Of a stretch of DNA of 64,000 bases, positions 34,646 to 42,896 are shown piece by piece. The stretch is from Candidatus Poribacteria bacterium (GTDB lineage: Bacteria > Abyssobacteria > SURF-5). Below the pieces are notes generated by a model. That model searched no databases and was not told the DNA's origin. It saw nothing but the letters and a program-made list of their open reading frames with translations. Both the position numbers and the translations under genes were made by a program. How positions within the stretch are numbered: the stretch's first letter is position 1; each line of letters starts with the position of its first letter. The stretch spans positions 18,556-82,555 of the forward strand of contig JACRIR010000229.1 in NCBI GenBank assembly GCA_016215705.1, read 5' to 3'.

Positions 34646-34810
34646 AAGAGAGTGTCCCCCTTCTGTATATGTGCGAAGTCATTCGCAATATCTGAGCGAG
34701 AAAAGGCCGGAAATACCATGCGAATGAATTCGCACCTGCAATGGTCTTACCCGAATATTGAAAACAAAACTCCGCGAAACTGAACGAAGCCTTTAAGAAA
34801 CGGTGAGAAC

Positions 34811-35377
34811 ATGAGCAAAGAGAATGAAATGGACGAATTGGAAAGAGAGCAAAGAGAAGGAATGGACTGGGAAACACTTGGGAAGGCCATGTCGGAAAGG
34901 CAGGAGGCGGGGACAACGTACATCACCCCGCTCGCCGGTCTCTTTGGCCAGTTTTTCGCCATCACAACTAAGATTCTTATTGAAAAGTTTGGACCGGCAG
35001 AAGGCGAGGCGCTCATTAAGGAAGTGGTAGAGAGATTCGCGGAGGAGAGAGGCAGGCGTATTGCCGGGAAAGTGAGAGCGCTGGGGAAGCCTCTTACCCT
35101 GAAGAACTTTTTCGTTCACAACGACCTGGACTCGGCCGGAGTAACCAGTGACGTTGTCGCTGACATCGAGGACGGAGACCTTCTGTTGAATATCAGTTCC
35201 TGCAACATTTGCAGAGGCTCGCAGGAGTGGGGTCTTCGAGAATATGCCCACCGCTATTGCAGGTATGTCGATGTTGCAATACTCAGAGCATACAATCCGG
35301 AAATCAAACTGCAGGTTTCGAAGACCCTTACCGGCGGAGACGAGGCTTGCTGTTTCAGATACAGCGTAAGAAAATAG
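34811..35377 (+). CDS. ATC hydrolase (L-2-amino-thiazoline-4-carboxylic acid hydrolase) family protein
   Basis: 188-residue protein with the features of the ATC-hydrolase family, as I recognise it. A helical N-terminal half (LAGLFGQFFAITTKILIEKFGPAEGEALIKEVVERFAEERG) is followed by a C-terminal domain with conserved cysteines (ISSCNICRGSQEWG... YCRYVDVAILRAYNPEIKLQVSKTLTGGDEACCFRY). Founding members open 2-amino-thiazoline-4-carboxylate on the way to cysteine. Most relatives are uncharacterised, so the substrate here is uncertain. GGTGAG precedes ATG 34811. A stem-loop with a T-rich tail at 35504-35545 probably ends this transcription unit. Confidence 0.7.
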   Translation: MSKENEMDELEREQREGMDWETLGKAMSERQEAGTTYITPLAGLFGQFFAITTKILIEKFGPAEGEALIKEVVERFAEERGRRIAGKVRALGKPLTLKNFFVHNDLDSAGVTSDVVADIEDGDLLLNISSCNICRGSQEWGLREYAHRYCRYVDVAILRAYNPEIKLQVSKTLTGGDEACCFRYSVRK

Positions 35378-35503
35378 CAGGCCGCAAGTGAAGGCTGTGT
35401 GAATGAAATAACTACGCGGCGAGATAACTGGATTTTCACGGATGGCTATGTTATAATTCGCTTTGGTTGTTACAATCTCTTACATTTGTAACCCTTCCTC
35501 ATC

Positions 35504-35545
35504 GGGCTGGGTGCTAGGGGTGGCGCCCAGCCTTCTTTCCTTTTG
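35504..35545 (+). terminator. Factor-independent terminator
   Basis: GGCTGGG (35505-35511) and CCCAGCC (35526-35532) form a GC-rich stem, followed by TTCTTTCCTTTT. The direction fits the end of the plus-strand flavoprotein-to-ATC-hydrolase genes. A separate inverted repeat GTTACAA-N10-TTGTAAC lies at 35469-35492. Confidence 0.7.
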
Positions 35546-35552
35546 GTCCACG

Positions 35553-38015
35553 TCAGAAATAATGCGAAATGCGCCGCAGCCCCAAACTTATGCGTCTCTG
35601 AATTCCGCTCACAAGTTCTTCGTTCTCGACGGGAATCCGCAACGGCAAGAAAGATAATGCTCTCACTTTGAATTCCGGTTCCTCTTTGTATATGAAGTAC
35701 GGCCGCACAATTCGGATCAGAGGCGGAAGAAACAATAGCGTTCCGGCGGCGCAGGTCAGCATCGTGAGAGCAATGAGCCAACCGAAGTCACGAAGCGCCT
35801 GAAACCGCGAACCGAGAAAAATGAGAAATCCGCACGACACCGAGACCGTATTGAAAACAATTCCCTTTCCGGCGGTCATAAGCGTGTTGCGGACCGCTTG
35901 CTCCTCGCAGCCGGTCCGTTGATATTCCTCCCGGAATCTGTGAATATAGTGGACTGCAAAGTCAACGCCGACGCCGACGGCGATACCCGTAGTCATTGCC
36001 GTTGCTATATTCAACCGCATCCCCGTCAGCCCCATGACGCCAAAGGTATAAACTGTCGAGACACACAGAGGTATTATGCTCAGTAGTCCTCCGCTGAATG
36101 AGCGGAAATAGAGCGTACACACCAGCCAGACTATGACAACCGAGCAGATAATGTTGAGTATCTTGCCCGTTACGATATACCGATCCTGGCCGATAAGAAT
36201 CATTGCGCGTCCTCCAAACTCGACGCGCGCCGCGCCCCCGAAGATCTCAGATGCCTTTTCTCTCAATCTTTGGTATAAGGTTTGATGTTCGGCGTCGTCA
36301 TACGTGTTGAGCATGATGATCATCTTCGCCCGCTGGTAATCGTAATCAACGATATCCTCGAAGTCGGATGGGTCCCCGGACATGCTGTAGAGCAGCAGGT
36401 ACTGCGCGGCCTGAGCTTTGTCCACAGGCAGTCCCATAGTGTCCCCTTCAGACTCGCCTAATGCAGAATCCAATCTCCGCATAATGTCAACGAAAGAGGT
36501 GGCATAGCCCACGTGTTCCTGCGCTTTTGCGAATTCCTGGAATTCGTCCATCTTCCGCAGCAATGACGGCTCAATGATTCCCTCGCGCTCATCGGCCTCG
36601 ACCATGAGGTTGAAACATGTGGAACCGCCAAGTTTCCGGTTAAATACGTCGAGTGATTTCCGCGTCGGATGCCCCTCGGGGAAGAACTTCGCGGGCTCGA
36701 GTCCCACCTTGAGGCGCGTCGTCGCCACAATCGCCAACACAAACCCGACAGCGGCAGCGAACGCATATGTCTTCCCGCGCTTCTGGACTCGTTCGTAGAG
36801 GTTGACGATGAGCCAGTCCGCAAGCCTCGATCTTCTTGCCCGTCCCGCTCTCACGGATCCGAAAGGGATCAGCGCGAAGGCCGCCGGAATGAATACCAGC
36901 GAAGAGATGAGTCCAAACGTGATGGCGAAGGCAAGAATCAGACCGAAATCGTGAATGGACCGAATCTTGAAAGTAACGAGAGAACCGAACCCGATTGCCG
37001 ACGTCAGGGCGGAGATTGCAACGGGTCCGGACACCGTGCCCAGTGCGCCCCGAAGGCAATGCGGCCGGCCGGCGCCTTTCGCGAGTTCATGACCGAATGC
37101 GTTCACGACATGTATGCCGTATGCGCTCACCACGGCCACGATAACCACTGGCAAGATGCTCCCGACAACGGTAACAGGCATTCCCGTATATCCCATCAGA
37201 CCAAGTGTCGCCGCAACTGTTGCCAGAACAGCGACAGACGGAACAACCACACTGTCTATCCTCCGAAAAGCCGGGATCAGTATTCCGACAACGAGGAGAA
37301 GGGAAATGGGGAACAGAATAGCTACGTCTTTTCTCATGGAACTGGTCACCTCATAATCGACCAGTGTGTCGCCGGTCACGAATATCCGTTCAGGGCCGGA
37401 ATACCTATCTGCTATGGCGCGCATCTGTTTATGAAGTTTCGCCACATTGTGGCCCGGAACCAGGCTTGCCCGGAGAGCGACGGCAGTTCCATCGCTGGAC
37501 ACGAGTCGGCCGCACGACATGAAGTTGCTCTCTGTCAATTCCCGGACTCTCAGCGCTTCTTCATCCGTGAGCGGCGCTTCCTCGAAAAAAGGAGCGACAT
37601 CGAGCCCGCTTTCCTCACTCCGAATATTCTTGACTGTGCAAAGCGATTTGACACTCCCCGGAATGACTCCTTGAACACCCTCGACCTCTCGCGTGATCGC
37701 AAGCAGTTTTGTCAGGGTTTTTCGGTTGTAGATTCCTTCATCGTTCACTAGCGCCATCATTAGGAGATCGCGTTCGCCAAAGATTTCCTCAAATCGACGA
37801 TTTGTCCGAAGGATGGGATCATCTTCCGGCAAATCTCTCTCGAACTGGTTGACGAACTGTACTCTCACGATTCCGAGTGAGAGAACCAGAGTGGCGAGCA
37901 CAAACGCGACTACAGCAATCTTAGGGTGTCGGAGTATTCGGTCCGGAATGGCTAGCGTTGCCAGACTGTTGCCTATTTGCCGCCGGTTGAACTGCCTTTT
38001 CGCAGGGCCGACCAT
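35553..38015 (-). CDS. MMPL/RND-superfamily exporter
   Basis: 820-residue inner-membrane transporter of the HAE3/MMPL type. The protein has the internal duplication of RND proteins: a first membrane helix (KIAVVAFVLATLVLSLGIV), a large periplasmic loop, a bundle of helices (AILFPISLLLVVGILIPAF... AYGIHVVNAFGHEL), then a second set (YAFAAAVGFVLAIVA, second loop, VWLVCTLYFRSFSGGLLSIIPL... GIAVGVGVDFAVHYIHRF). Relatives export lipids, hopanoids or hydrophobic metabolites. ATG 38015 has the strong site AAAGGAG. A FadR-type operator (38028-38045) lies just upstream, and the regulator gene is the next one upstream. No outer-membrane or adaptor partner is adjacent. Confidence 0.88.
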   Translation of the reverse strand: MVGPAKRQFNRRQIGNSLATLAIPDRILRHPKIAVVAFVLATLVLSLGIVRVQFVNQFERDLPEDDPILRTNRRFEEIFGERDLLMMALVNDEGIYNRKTLTKLLAITREVEGVQGVIPGSVKSLCTVKNIRSEESGLDVAPFFEEAPLTDEEALRVRELTESNFMSCGRLVSSDGTAVALRASLVPGHNVAKLHKQMRAIADRYSGPERIFVTGDTLVDYEVTSSMRKDVAILFPISLLLVVGILIPAFRRIDSVVVPSVAVLATVAATLGLMGYTGMPVTVVGSILPVVIVAVVSAYGIHVVNAFGHELAKGAGRPHCLRGALGTVSGPVAISALTSAIGFGSLVTFKIRSIHDFGLILAFAITFGLISSLVFIPAAFALIPFGSVRAGRARRSRLADWLIVNLYERVQKRGKTYAFAAAVGFVLAIVATTRLKVGLEPAKFFPEGHPTRKSLDVFNRKLGGSTCFNLMVEADEREGIIEPSLLRKMDEFQEFAKAQEHVGYATSFVDIMRRLDSALGESEGDTMGLPVDKAQAAQYLLLYSMSGDPSDFEDIVDYDYQRAKMIIMLNTYDDAEHQTLYQRLREKASEIFGGAARVEFGGRAMILIGQDRYIVTGKILNIICSVVIVWLVCTLYFRSFSGGLLSIIPLCVSTVYTFGVMGLTGMRLNIATAMTTGIAVGVGVDFAVHYIHRFREEYQRTGCEEQAVRNTLMTAGKGIVFNTVSVSCGFLIFLGSRFQALRDFGWLIALTMLTCAAGTLLFLPPLIRIVRPYFIYKEEPEFKVRALSFLPLRIPVENEELVSGIQRRISLGLRRISHYF

Positions 38016-38027
38016 GCTTGTCTCCTT

Positions 38028-38045
38028 TGAATGAATATTCATTCA
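38028..38045. promoter_or_regulatory. TetR/FadR-type operator upstream of the exporter gene
   Basis: TGAATGAATATTCATTCA is a perfect 18-bp palindrome that fits TGAATGA-N4-TCATTCA. It covers the leader of the exporter gene. A matching site precedes the regulator gene. Confidence 0.8.
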
Positions 38046-38079
38046 TATATGTGCCAAAAAAAATTGCCCAACAATCCCT

Positions 38080-38688
38080 CTAATGCAGCCCGCGCCTGAG
38101 CACGCGCTCAACCGTCTCTTTCCCTTCTTCCAGTGAAATATCGTATCTGTGCTTGACTTCGGGTAGCCTGTCGCTCAGAACCCAGATATGAAGCAAATTT
38201 TCCAGGCTGCCTAACAATGTCCACGCCACTACCCGGGCATCTACATCCGACCGATATATCCCCCGTTTCTGTCCGTCATGAATAACATCAGTTATGATCT
38301 CCAGAAACTCCAATACCGACGAGATCGCCGTGCTCGAGAAGAACTTGCTGCTCTGACGCAACTCAATGGTCACCACCTCGGCAAACTCCCTGTCGTTTTT
38401 CATTGCCGAAATCGAGGAGCTCAGGATGATGGAAAGTCTTTGGTCCGGGTCATCGACGCCCTGCAATGCGCTTATCAATGTGCGATTGAGCTCGCCGATT
38501 CGCTCGTTGAAAATCGAGATCAGGATATCATCTTTGTTCTTGAAGTAGTTGTATATGGTTCCGACGGCGATGTTTGCCTTGTTTGCTATCTCGAGGGCTT
38601 TTGCCTTGTAAAATCCTGTCTTTGCGAAAACCTTGGTTGCCGCCTCGAGGATCGATTCTCGTATTGCCACTGATTTCTGTTTGGCCAT
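38080..38688 (-). CDS. TetR-family regulator, FadR-like
   Basis: 202-residue repressor. The helix-turn-helix is ILEAATKVFAKTGFYKAKALEIANKANIAVGTIYNYFKNKDDILISIFNER, and the ligand domain resembles Bacillus-type FadR regulators that sense long-chain acyl-CoA. Two sites of the form TGAATGA-N4-TCATTCA, one before this gene (38699-38716) and one before the exporter (38028-38045), match the operator known for that group. It probably represses itself and the exporter, which points to a lipid or fatty-acid cargo. The 64-base gap to the exporter carries the second operator. Confidence 0.87.
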   Translation of the reverse strand: MAKQKSVAIRESILEAATKVFAKTGFYKAKALEIANKANIAVGTIYNYFKNKDDILISIFNERIGELNRTLISALQGVDDPDQRLSIILSSSISAMKNDREFAEVVTIELRQSSKFFSSTAISSVLEFLEIITDVIHDGQKRGIYRSDVDARVVAWTLLGSLENLLHIWVLSDRLPEVKHRYDISLEEGKETVERVLRRGLH

Positions 38689-38698
38689 ATTACCTTAA

Positions 38699-38716
38699 TG
38701 AATGAGCATTCATTCA
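38699..38716. promoter_or_regulatory. TetR/FadR-type operator upstream of the regulator gene
   Basis: TGAATGAGCATTCATTCA keeps both seven-base half sites of the exporter operator (TGAATGA-N4-TCATTCA). It lies ten bases upstream of the regulator start codon, consistent with autoregulation. Confidence 0.8.
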
Positions 38717-38881
38717 TTTGTAATTATACGTAGTAATTGTTCCTTTGTCAACTCTAACCGGTATTCTGCCAAATGTCTCACTTGCAGAAAAATTCGGATT
38801 TCCCAGAAGAAGAATGTCCTCAACCCGGTCGGGGATGGGAATCCGGCTCTACTCCGCCCAGGACATCGTGGTAATACGCTG

Positions 38882-39508
38882 CTACCCCTGCTCGTCCAGC
38901 TTGACGCGCGTGCTTATGAAAACATGATCGACCTCGATTGAGTATGCGAGGCCGGCTTGCTGACAGATGTCGGCAATAATCGTGCGCAGAGATCGAGGCT
39001 GATCGGTTCGGATGCTTATTTTTGGATTGAGCGTTTTGCTGGGTCTATAAAAAATGGTCTGGTCCACGATTATGTTCACGTCGGTCAGAGACGTAAGCAA
39101 TTTCGCAACTTCTCGTATATCCTGATTCGAGAAATCCACTCCCACAGCTTCGTTTAACTTCTGATAGAATGCGTCTTGCGCTTCGCCCTTTTCTCTGTTT
39201 CTATCGATTGCCTTCTTGCACGTATCTATCGATTCGTCCACCATATGATCGATCCCGTGCGGGCGCTCGTTCGCGAGGTTCGGATAATCTTTCCAGATTC
39301 TTTCGTATCCACGAAGGGCCTCCCTGTATTTTCGAAGCGCCAAAGCGTAATTCTTTTCGTCGAGCGCCTTTGCAGCCTCCTCCTCGATGGGTTTTACCTC
39401 GTGCAGAAACACGTATAAGGCCGATTTCTGAATCTCGAATGCCCGGGCATTAGGTGTGATGGCTGCAAACATCGCGCAAAGGGGGATAAGCAAAGCTGCG
39501 ATCTTCAT
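38882..39508 (-). CDS. Secreted protein with secretin N-domain-like (STN) region
   Basis: 208-residue exported protein of unknown function. The signal peptide (MKIAALLIPLCAMFAAITPNARA) is followed by a helical region (IEEEAAKALDEKNYALALRKYREALRGYERI) that resembles one tetratricopeptide. The C-terminal 80 residues (VDFSNQDIREVAKLLTSLTDVNIIVDQTIF... ISIRTDQPRSLRTIIADICQQAGLAYSIEVDHVFIS) look like the N0/STN domain of secretins and TonB receptors, but no channel follows. Its start overlaps the stop of the upstream PHP gene by four bases (ATGA). It could bind a secretin or act as a periplasmic adaptor. Confidence 0.75.
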   Translation of the reverse strand: MKIAALLIPLCAMFAAITPNARAFEIQKSALYVFLHEVKPIEEEAAKALDEKNYALALRKYREALRGYERIWKDYPNLANERPHGIDHMVDESIDTCKKAIDRNREKGEAQDAFYQKLNEAVGVDFSNQDIREVAKLLTSLTDVNIIVDQTIFYRPSKTLNPKISIRTDQPRSLRTIIADICQQAGLAYSIEVDHVFISTRVKLDEQG

Positions 39509-40212
39509 CGGGGTCCTCCAAACAGCAGATTCCGAATTGATCCCACCGCCGCATCCGCAACATGGCCCAGCCCGTGTTTGCCGAATTCGATCAGTCTCAG
39601 CGGATTCGCAACTACTTCGACACGTCCGGCCTTGACTGCCTCGAGTATCGAGTCGGGGTCTTTTTCGGCGTCGACCAGGGAATAGGCCGCGCCGAATTTC
39701 TCAAGATGGTGACAATCCGAAGTGCAGAGAAGCGGCAGCCCGTATTTTGCTGCGACTCGAACCGCAAACGCATTGAAATTTATGCGGCTATGGTAGAACC
39801 ATGAATACTCGATTGCATCGAAGACGTCTATGTTTTTCCGCACAAGCCACATAAGGGAGGCAAAGTCGGGGAAATAGGGGTGCGGGGCAACTACCATGTT
39901 GAAAGGGGTTCGGAGGCGTCTGATGTCATTGAAAGTACGGGCGTTGAGGATATCGTCGTGCGCGTTCACTATCAGCACATGTTTTCCTTGGATAGTCTTT
40001 TCGATGCCCGGAATGAGCACGACGCCGCGCTCACGCGCATAATCCCGCAAATGGTCGTCGAAAGATATTCCATTGTGGTTCGTGATGCTTATAGCGTCGA
40101 AGCCCAGATGATGAGCCTTGTCGAGAAGCTCGTGGCTTGTGTGCTCGATAAGCTCTTGTGGATCATCTGCGGTATGAGTGTGGAGGTCGATTTTTAGGAG
40201 ATCTTTGCGCAT
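39505..40212 (-). CDS. PHP-domain phosphoesterase family protein
   Basis: 235-residue PHP protein. The metal-binding motifs are visible as IDLHTHT near residue 8, SITNHNGIS near 42, IPGIEKTI, APHPYFPD and SDCHHLEKFG near the C-terminus. PHP proteins of this size hydrolyse phosphate esters or nucleotides (for example, the 3'-5' pAp/oligonucleotide type). The ORF is open far upstream to 40746, opposite the kinase-like gene, but family similarity starts at ATG 40212. It is coupled to the STN-type gene by a four-base overlap. Divergent from the 40321 operon. Confidence 0.83.
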   Translation of the reverse strand: MRKDLLKIDLHTHTADDPQELIEHTSHELLDKAHHLGFDAISITNHNGISFDDHLRDYARERGVVLIPGIEKTIQGKHVLIVNAHDDILNARTFNDIRRLRTPFNMVVAPHPYFPDFASLMWLVRKNIDVFDAIEYSWFYHSRINFNAFAVRVAAKYGLPLLCTSDCHHLEKFGAAYSLVDAEKDPDSILEAVKAGRVEVVANPLRLIEFGKHGLGHVADAAVGSIRNLLFGGPR

Positions 40213-40260
40213 CGTTGATTCGATTTTAGTGATATCCGCCGGTTTTGTCAATCGAGCACG

Positions 40261-40289
40261 TTGACTTTTATAATTCGCAGAAATATAAT
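40261..40289 (+). promoter_or_regulatory. Promoter of the pseudokinase/FHA/rhomboid operon
   Basis: TTGACT (40261-40266), 17-base spacer, TATAAT (40284-40289). The same -35, spacing and -10 as the gsp promoter. It places the transcription start near 40296 and so excludes start codons before it. Confidence 0.75.
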
Positions 40290-40320
40290 TGCATTTGAAA
40301 CTGGCTACATGGAGGCGTCG

Positions 40321-42516
40321 ATGTTCGAAGTCGGTCAGACGGTTGAGAATCAATATCTCGTCCTGGAGAGATACCGTGGCAGGCGGTGGACTCTCTACAC
40401 CGTGCTCGATCGCATCTCGGAGAACGTCTTTACCGTGAAGAGGCCTTCGGAAAGCCTCAGATCCGACGCTTTCTCTGCCGCTCTTTTCAGGGAGAGGGCG
40501 AAGACCTGGATAAACGTCGGGGAATGCGACGAGATTGCCAAAGCATACCTGATCAAGGATTTCGATGGAATCCCCCATCTTTTTGTCGAGTATATTGACG
40601 GCCCCACTCTTGCGGACGTCCTGAATTTGAGTCCGGGCAAGCCGCTGCCCGTTAATCAGATTATCGGCCTCATGAAAGAACTCGCCAACGGCATGCGATT
40701 CCTTCATACAGCGAGGCTTCCCGGGGAATCGATCGGTGTGATTCATGGCGTGTTAACTCCTCGTAATATTCTTACGATTGCGGGAAATATCAAGATAACG
40801 GACGTCGGCCTTTCCATATCCATGCAACAACGTGCAGATGCAAGCGCCGGATCCCTACCTGACAGGATTCATTACATGGCGCCGGAACAAATCGAGGACC
40901 CGCAAAGAGCCGACCGGCTGACCGATATTTACTCCTTCGGCGCTGTCATGTATGAGGCCGCAACCGGCGCTCCGCCGACGATAAACGTACGACGCGGAGA
41001 CCCGTTGATCGAAGCTGTGCGGCTCGATCCAGTTTCTCCGAGTTTGAGAAATCGATCGTGTCCGCAATGGTTGGAGGAAACCATTCTCAAGTGCATGGCC
41101 CGGAAGCCCGAGAACCGGTTTCAAAGTATTGACCAGATCATCTCGCTGGTGAATGACCTTGCAGGAAATGAAGGGATTCCGCAGGTCTCCCCGGATGACA
41201 AGGGCGAATCAGAGGAGGCCTCGAGGGTGGCCCGCGTGCGGGGCGTGGCCAAGAAGGAATCGCGTCGTCTCGACCACTACTATCTCGGAGTCGAGCATGT
41301 CATGATAGGTCTGCTCAATGAAGAAGAGAGCGTTGTAGTAAGTTGTCTGGGCGACATGGTGACTGCCGATCAGGTGCTTGAGAAGATGCTCTCGCGCCTC
41401 CCCAAAGGCGAAGGCCCCTGGTATTGGGACGGAATTCGAAAGACTCCCCGTTATGAGCGCGTAATGAAGCTCGCCCGAAAAATAAGACGCGCATATTCAC
41501 CCAGTGACCGGATGCTTCCGCAGCACCTTCTCCTCGCAATACTGGAGGAAGGACGGAGCATCCCGGTTCGCGTTCTGCGCGAGTTGGGAGTTGACGTGGG
41601 GACCGTGGCCGAAAACCTCAAGCGAGAGATAATGCGAAGGCGTCCCGCAATCGTCGTCCCCGACTCGGGAATTCCCGGCGCGCGCTTCGCCGGCGTGGTT
41701 CCATGCACGACCGATGTCCCCTATTGTGTCCCGTTTGTCGGCCGCAGATCCGAATTAGAGAGGACACGGGACTTGCTCCTGAATGACAGGAAAGGGGTCT
41801 TGCTTGTAGGTGATGCCGGAGTGGGAAAAACGGCGCTCGTGCATGAGTTGGCATGTGTCGCGTCAGACGGCGCGCCTGCTCTCGAACCGGGACTCACCGG
41901 CATTTTTCAACTCCGACTCGCCGCCTTGCTCGCCGGCTCGGCCGATGGAGAGCAGGCGCTCAGTTACCTGGGTGAAATGCTTGACGGCATCGTCGGCGCG
42001 CATGCGATTCTACTGATTGAGGATATCCCGACGCTTCTCGGCCTCGATATCAAGATGCCTGCCCGGGGCGCTGCAGAAATTCTAGGTGACTACATTTTAT
42101 CGAAGGGACTATTGGTCGTCGCAAGCGCCCTGCCCTCAGGATATGCCTTCTGCGAATCCAATTATCCGGAATTGGTGGCGCGCCTCGAGATAGTTAACCT
42201 GCGCGAGCCCTCGTTCGAGGAAATGCTTGAGATGCTGGCGGCGGCGAAAAGAAGGTTTGAGCTCGAGCACTCAGTCAACATCTCCGATGACGCGCTTGCG
42301 GCGGTTCTGAGAGCTTCAGAAATATTTGTGTCAGGAAGCGCTCTTCCCGGAAAAGCATTTGAGCTTCTCGATCGCATCTGCGCCGCGCGGGCATGCACAA
42401 GAGCCTCCGGAGGAGCGCTTGAACAGGAAACAATCACCGCCGCGTGCGTTGAAGGCGCGTTCTCCGACGGCGACAAGCAAGCGTCTCAAAATGAAGATTG
42501 GGTGCTGAATACATGA
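40321..42516 (+). CDS. Pseudokinase - Clp N-domain - AAA ATPase fusion protein
   Basis: 731-residue fusion. Residues about 5-285 form a Ser/Thr-kinase fold. The VAIK-type Lys40 and APEQ are kept, but HRD is HGV (residue 142) and DFG is DVG (161), so the catalytic Asp is lost and a pseudokinase is likely. Residues about 305-465 hold two Clp_N repeats (LGVEHVMIGLL and PQHLLLAILEEGRSIPVRVLRELGVD). Residues about 480-715 match the first AAA module of ClpA/ClpC, with Walker A GDAGVGKT at about 497. Walker B reads LLIED (order of the acidic pair swapped) and the usual pore-loop segment is not visible. No second AAA module. GGAGG precedes ATG 40321. First gene of a five-gene operon. Confidence 0.85.
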   Translation: MFEVGQTVENQYLVLERYRGRRWTLYTVLDRISENVFTVKRPSESLRSDAFSAALFRERAKTWINVGECDEIAKAYLIKDFDGIPHLFVEYIDGPTLADVLNLSPGKPLPVNQIIGLMKELANGMRFLHTARLPGESIGVIHGVLTPRNILTIAGNIKITDVGLSISMQQRADASAGSLPDRIHYMAPEQIEDPQRADRLTDIYSFGAVMYEAATGAPPTINVRRGDPLIEAVRLDPVSPSLRNRSCPQWLEETILKCMARKPENRFQSIDQIISLVNDLAGNEGIPQVSPDDKGESEEASRVARVRGVAKKESRRLDHYYLGVEHVMIGLLNEEESVVVSCLGDMVTADQVLEKMLSRLPKGEGPWYWDGIRKTPRYERVMKLARKIRRAYSPSDRMLPQHLLLAILEEGRSIPVRVLRELGVDVGTVAENLKREIMRRRPAIVVPDSGIPGARFAGVVPCTTDVPYCVPFVGRRSELERTRDLLLNDRKGVLLVGDAGVGKTALVHELACVASDGAPALEPGLTGIFQLRLAALLAGSADGEQALSYLGEMLDGIVGAHAILLIEDIPTLLGLDIKMPARGAAEILGDYILSKGLLVVASALPSGYAFCESNYPELVARLEIVNLREPSFEEMLEMLAAAKRRFELEHSVNISDDALAAVLRASEIFVSGSALPGKAFELLDRICAARACTRASGGALEQETITAACVEGAFSDGDKQASQNEDWVLNT

Positions 42517-42881
42517 AGGCGCCCGAAATAAACAGAGCCCATAGAGCAAAAGAACCTGTCTCCGGAAAATTCGTCATCGAGGTCATGAATGGTCCTGAAG
42601 ACGGGCGAACTACGGTTTGCGACCAAATGCCGATCACCATCGGGAGAGCAACAGACAACGCTGTGCATCTTCCGTATGATCATCTCATCTCCCGACACCA
42701 CGCTCGACTTGTTGAGGCGGAGGGCAAGATGATGGTCTGCGACCTCAAGAGCACTAATGGCACATTCGTCGGAAGCAGGCGCGTCCACGGCAAAATTGTC
42801 ATAGAGCGCGGGAAGCTCTTCCGTGTGGGCGCCACTCTGCTCTGCATGAGATCGGGTGAGGCTGAGTCCACGGACAAGTGA
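42513..42881 (+). CDS. FHA-domain protein
   Basis: 122-residue protein that is almost only a forkhead-associated domain, which binds phosphothreonine. Key residues are present: ITIGRATDNAV (Gly-Arg), LISRHHARL (Ser-x2-His) and LKSTNGTFV (Asn-Gly). ATG 42513 overlaps the stop of the pseudokinase gene by four bases, so they are translated together. An FHA reader next to a kinase without catalytic residues suggests that a separate active kinase phosphorylates a partner, or that the FHA domain has another ligand. The alternative start at 42498 is less likely. Confidence 0.88.
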   Translation: MKAPEINRAHRAKEPVSGKFVIEVMNGPEDGRTTVCDQMPITIGRATDNAVHLPYDHLISRHHARLVEAEGKMMVCDLKSTNGTFVGSRRVHGKIVIERGKLFRVGATLLCMRSGEAESTDK

Positions 42882-42896
42882 TAGGGTGTGACGCGC

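Noticed and set aside
36669..37751. 360-codon ORF on the plus strand
   Set aside because: Antisense to the MMPL exporter, with low-complexity Arg/His/Asn composition and no domain.
40213..40746. N-terminal extension of the PHP protein by 178 residues
   Set aside because: The extension runs antisense through the pseudokinase gene and its promoter. PHP similarity begins at ATG 40212.
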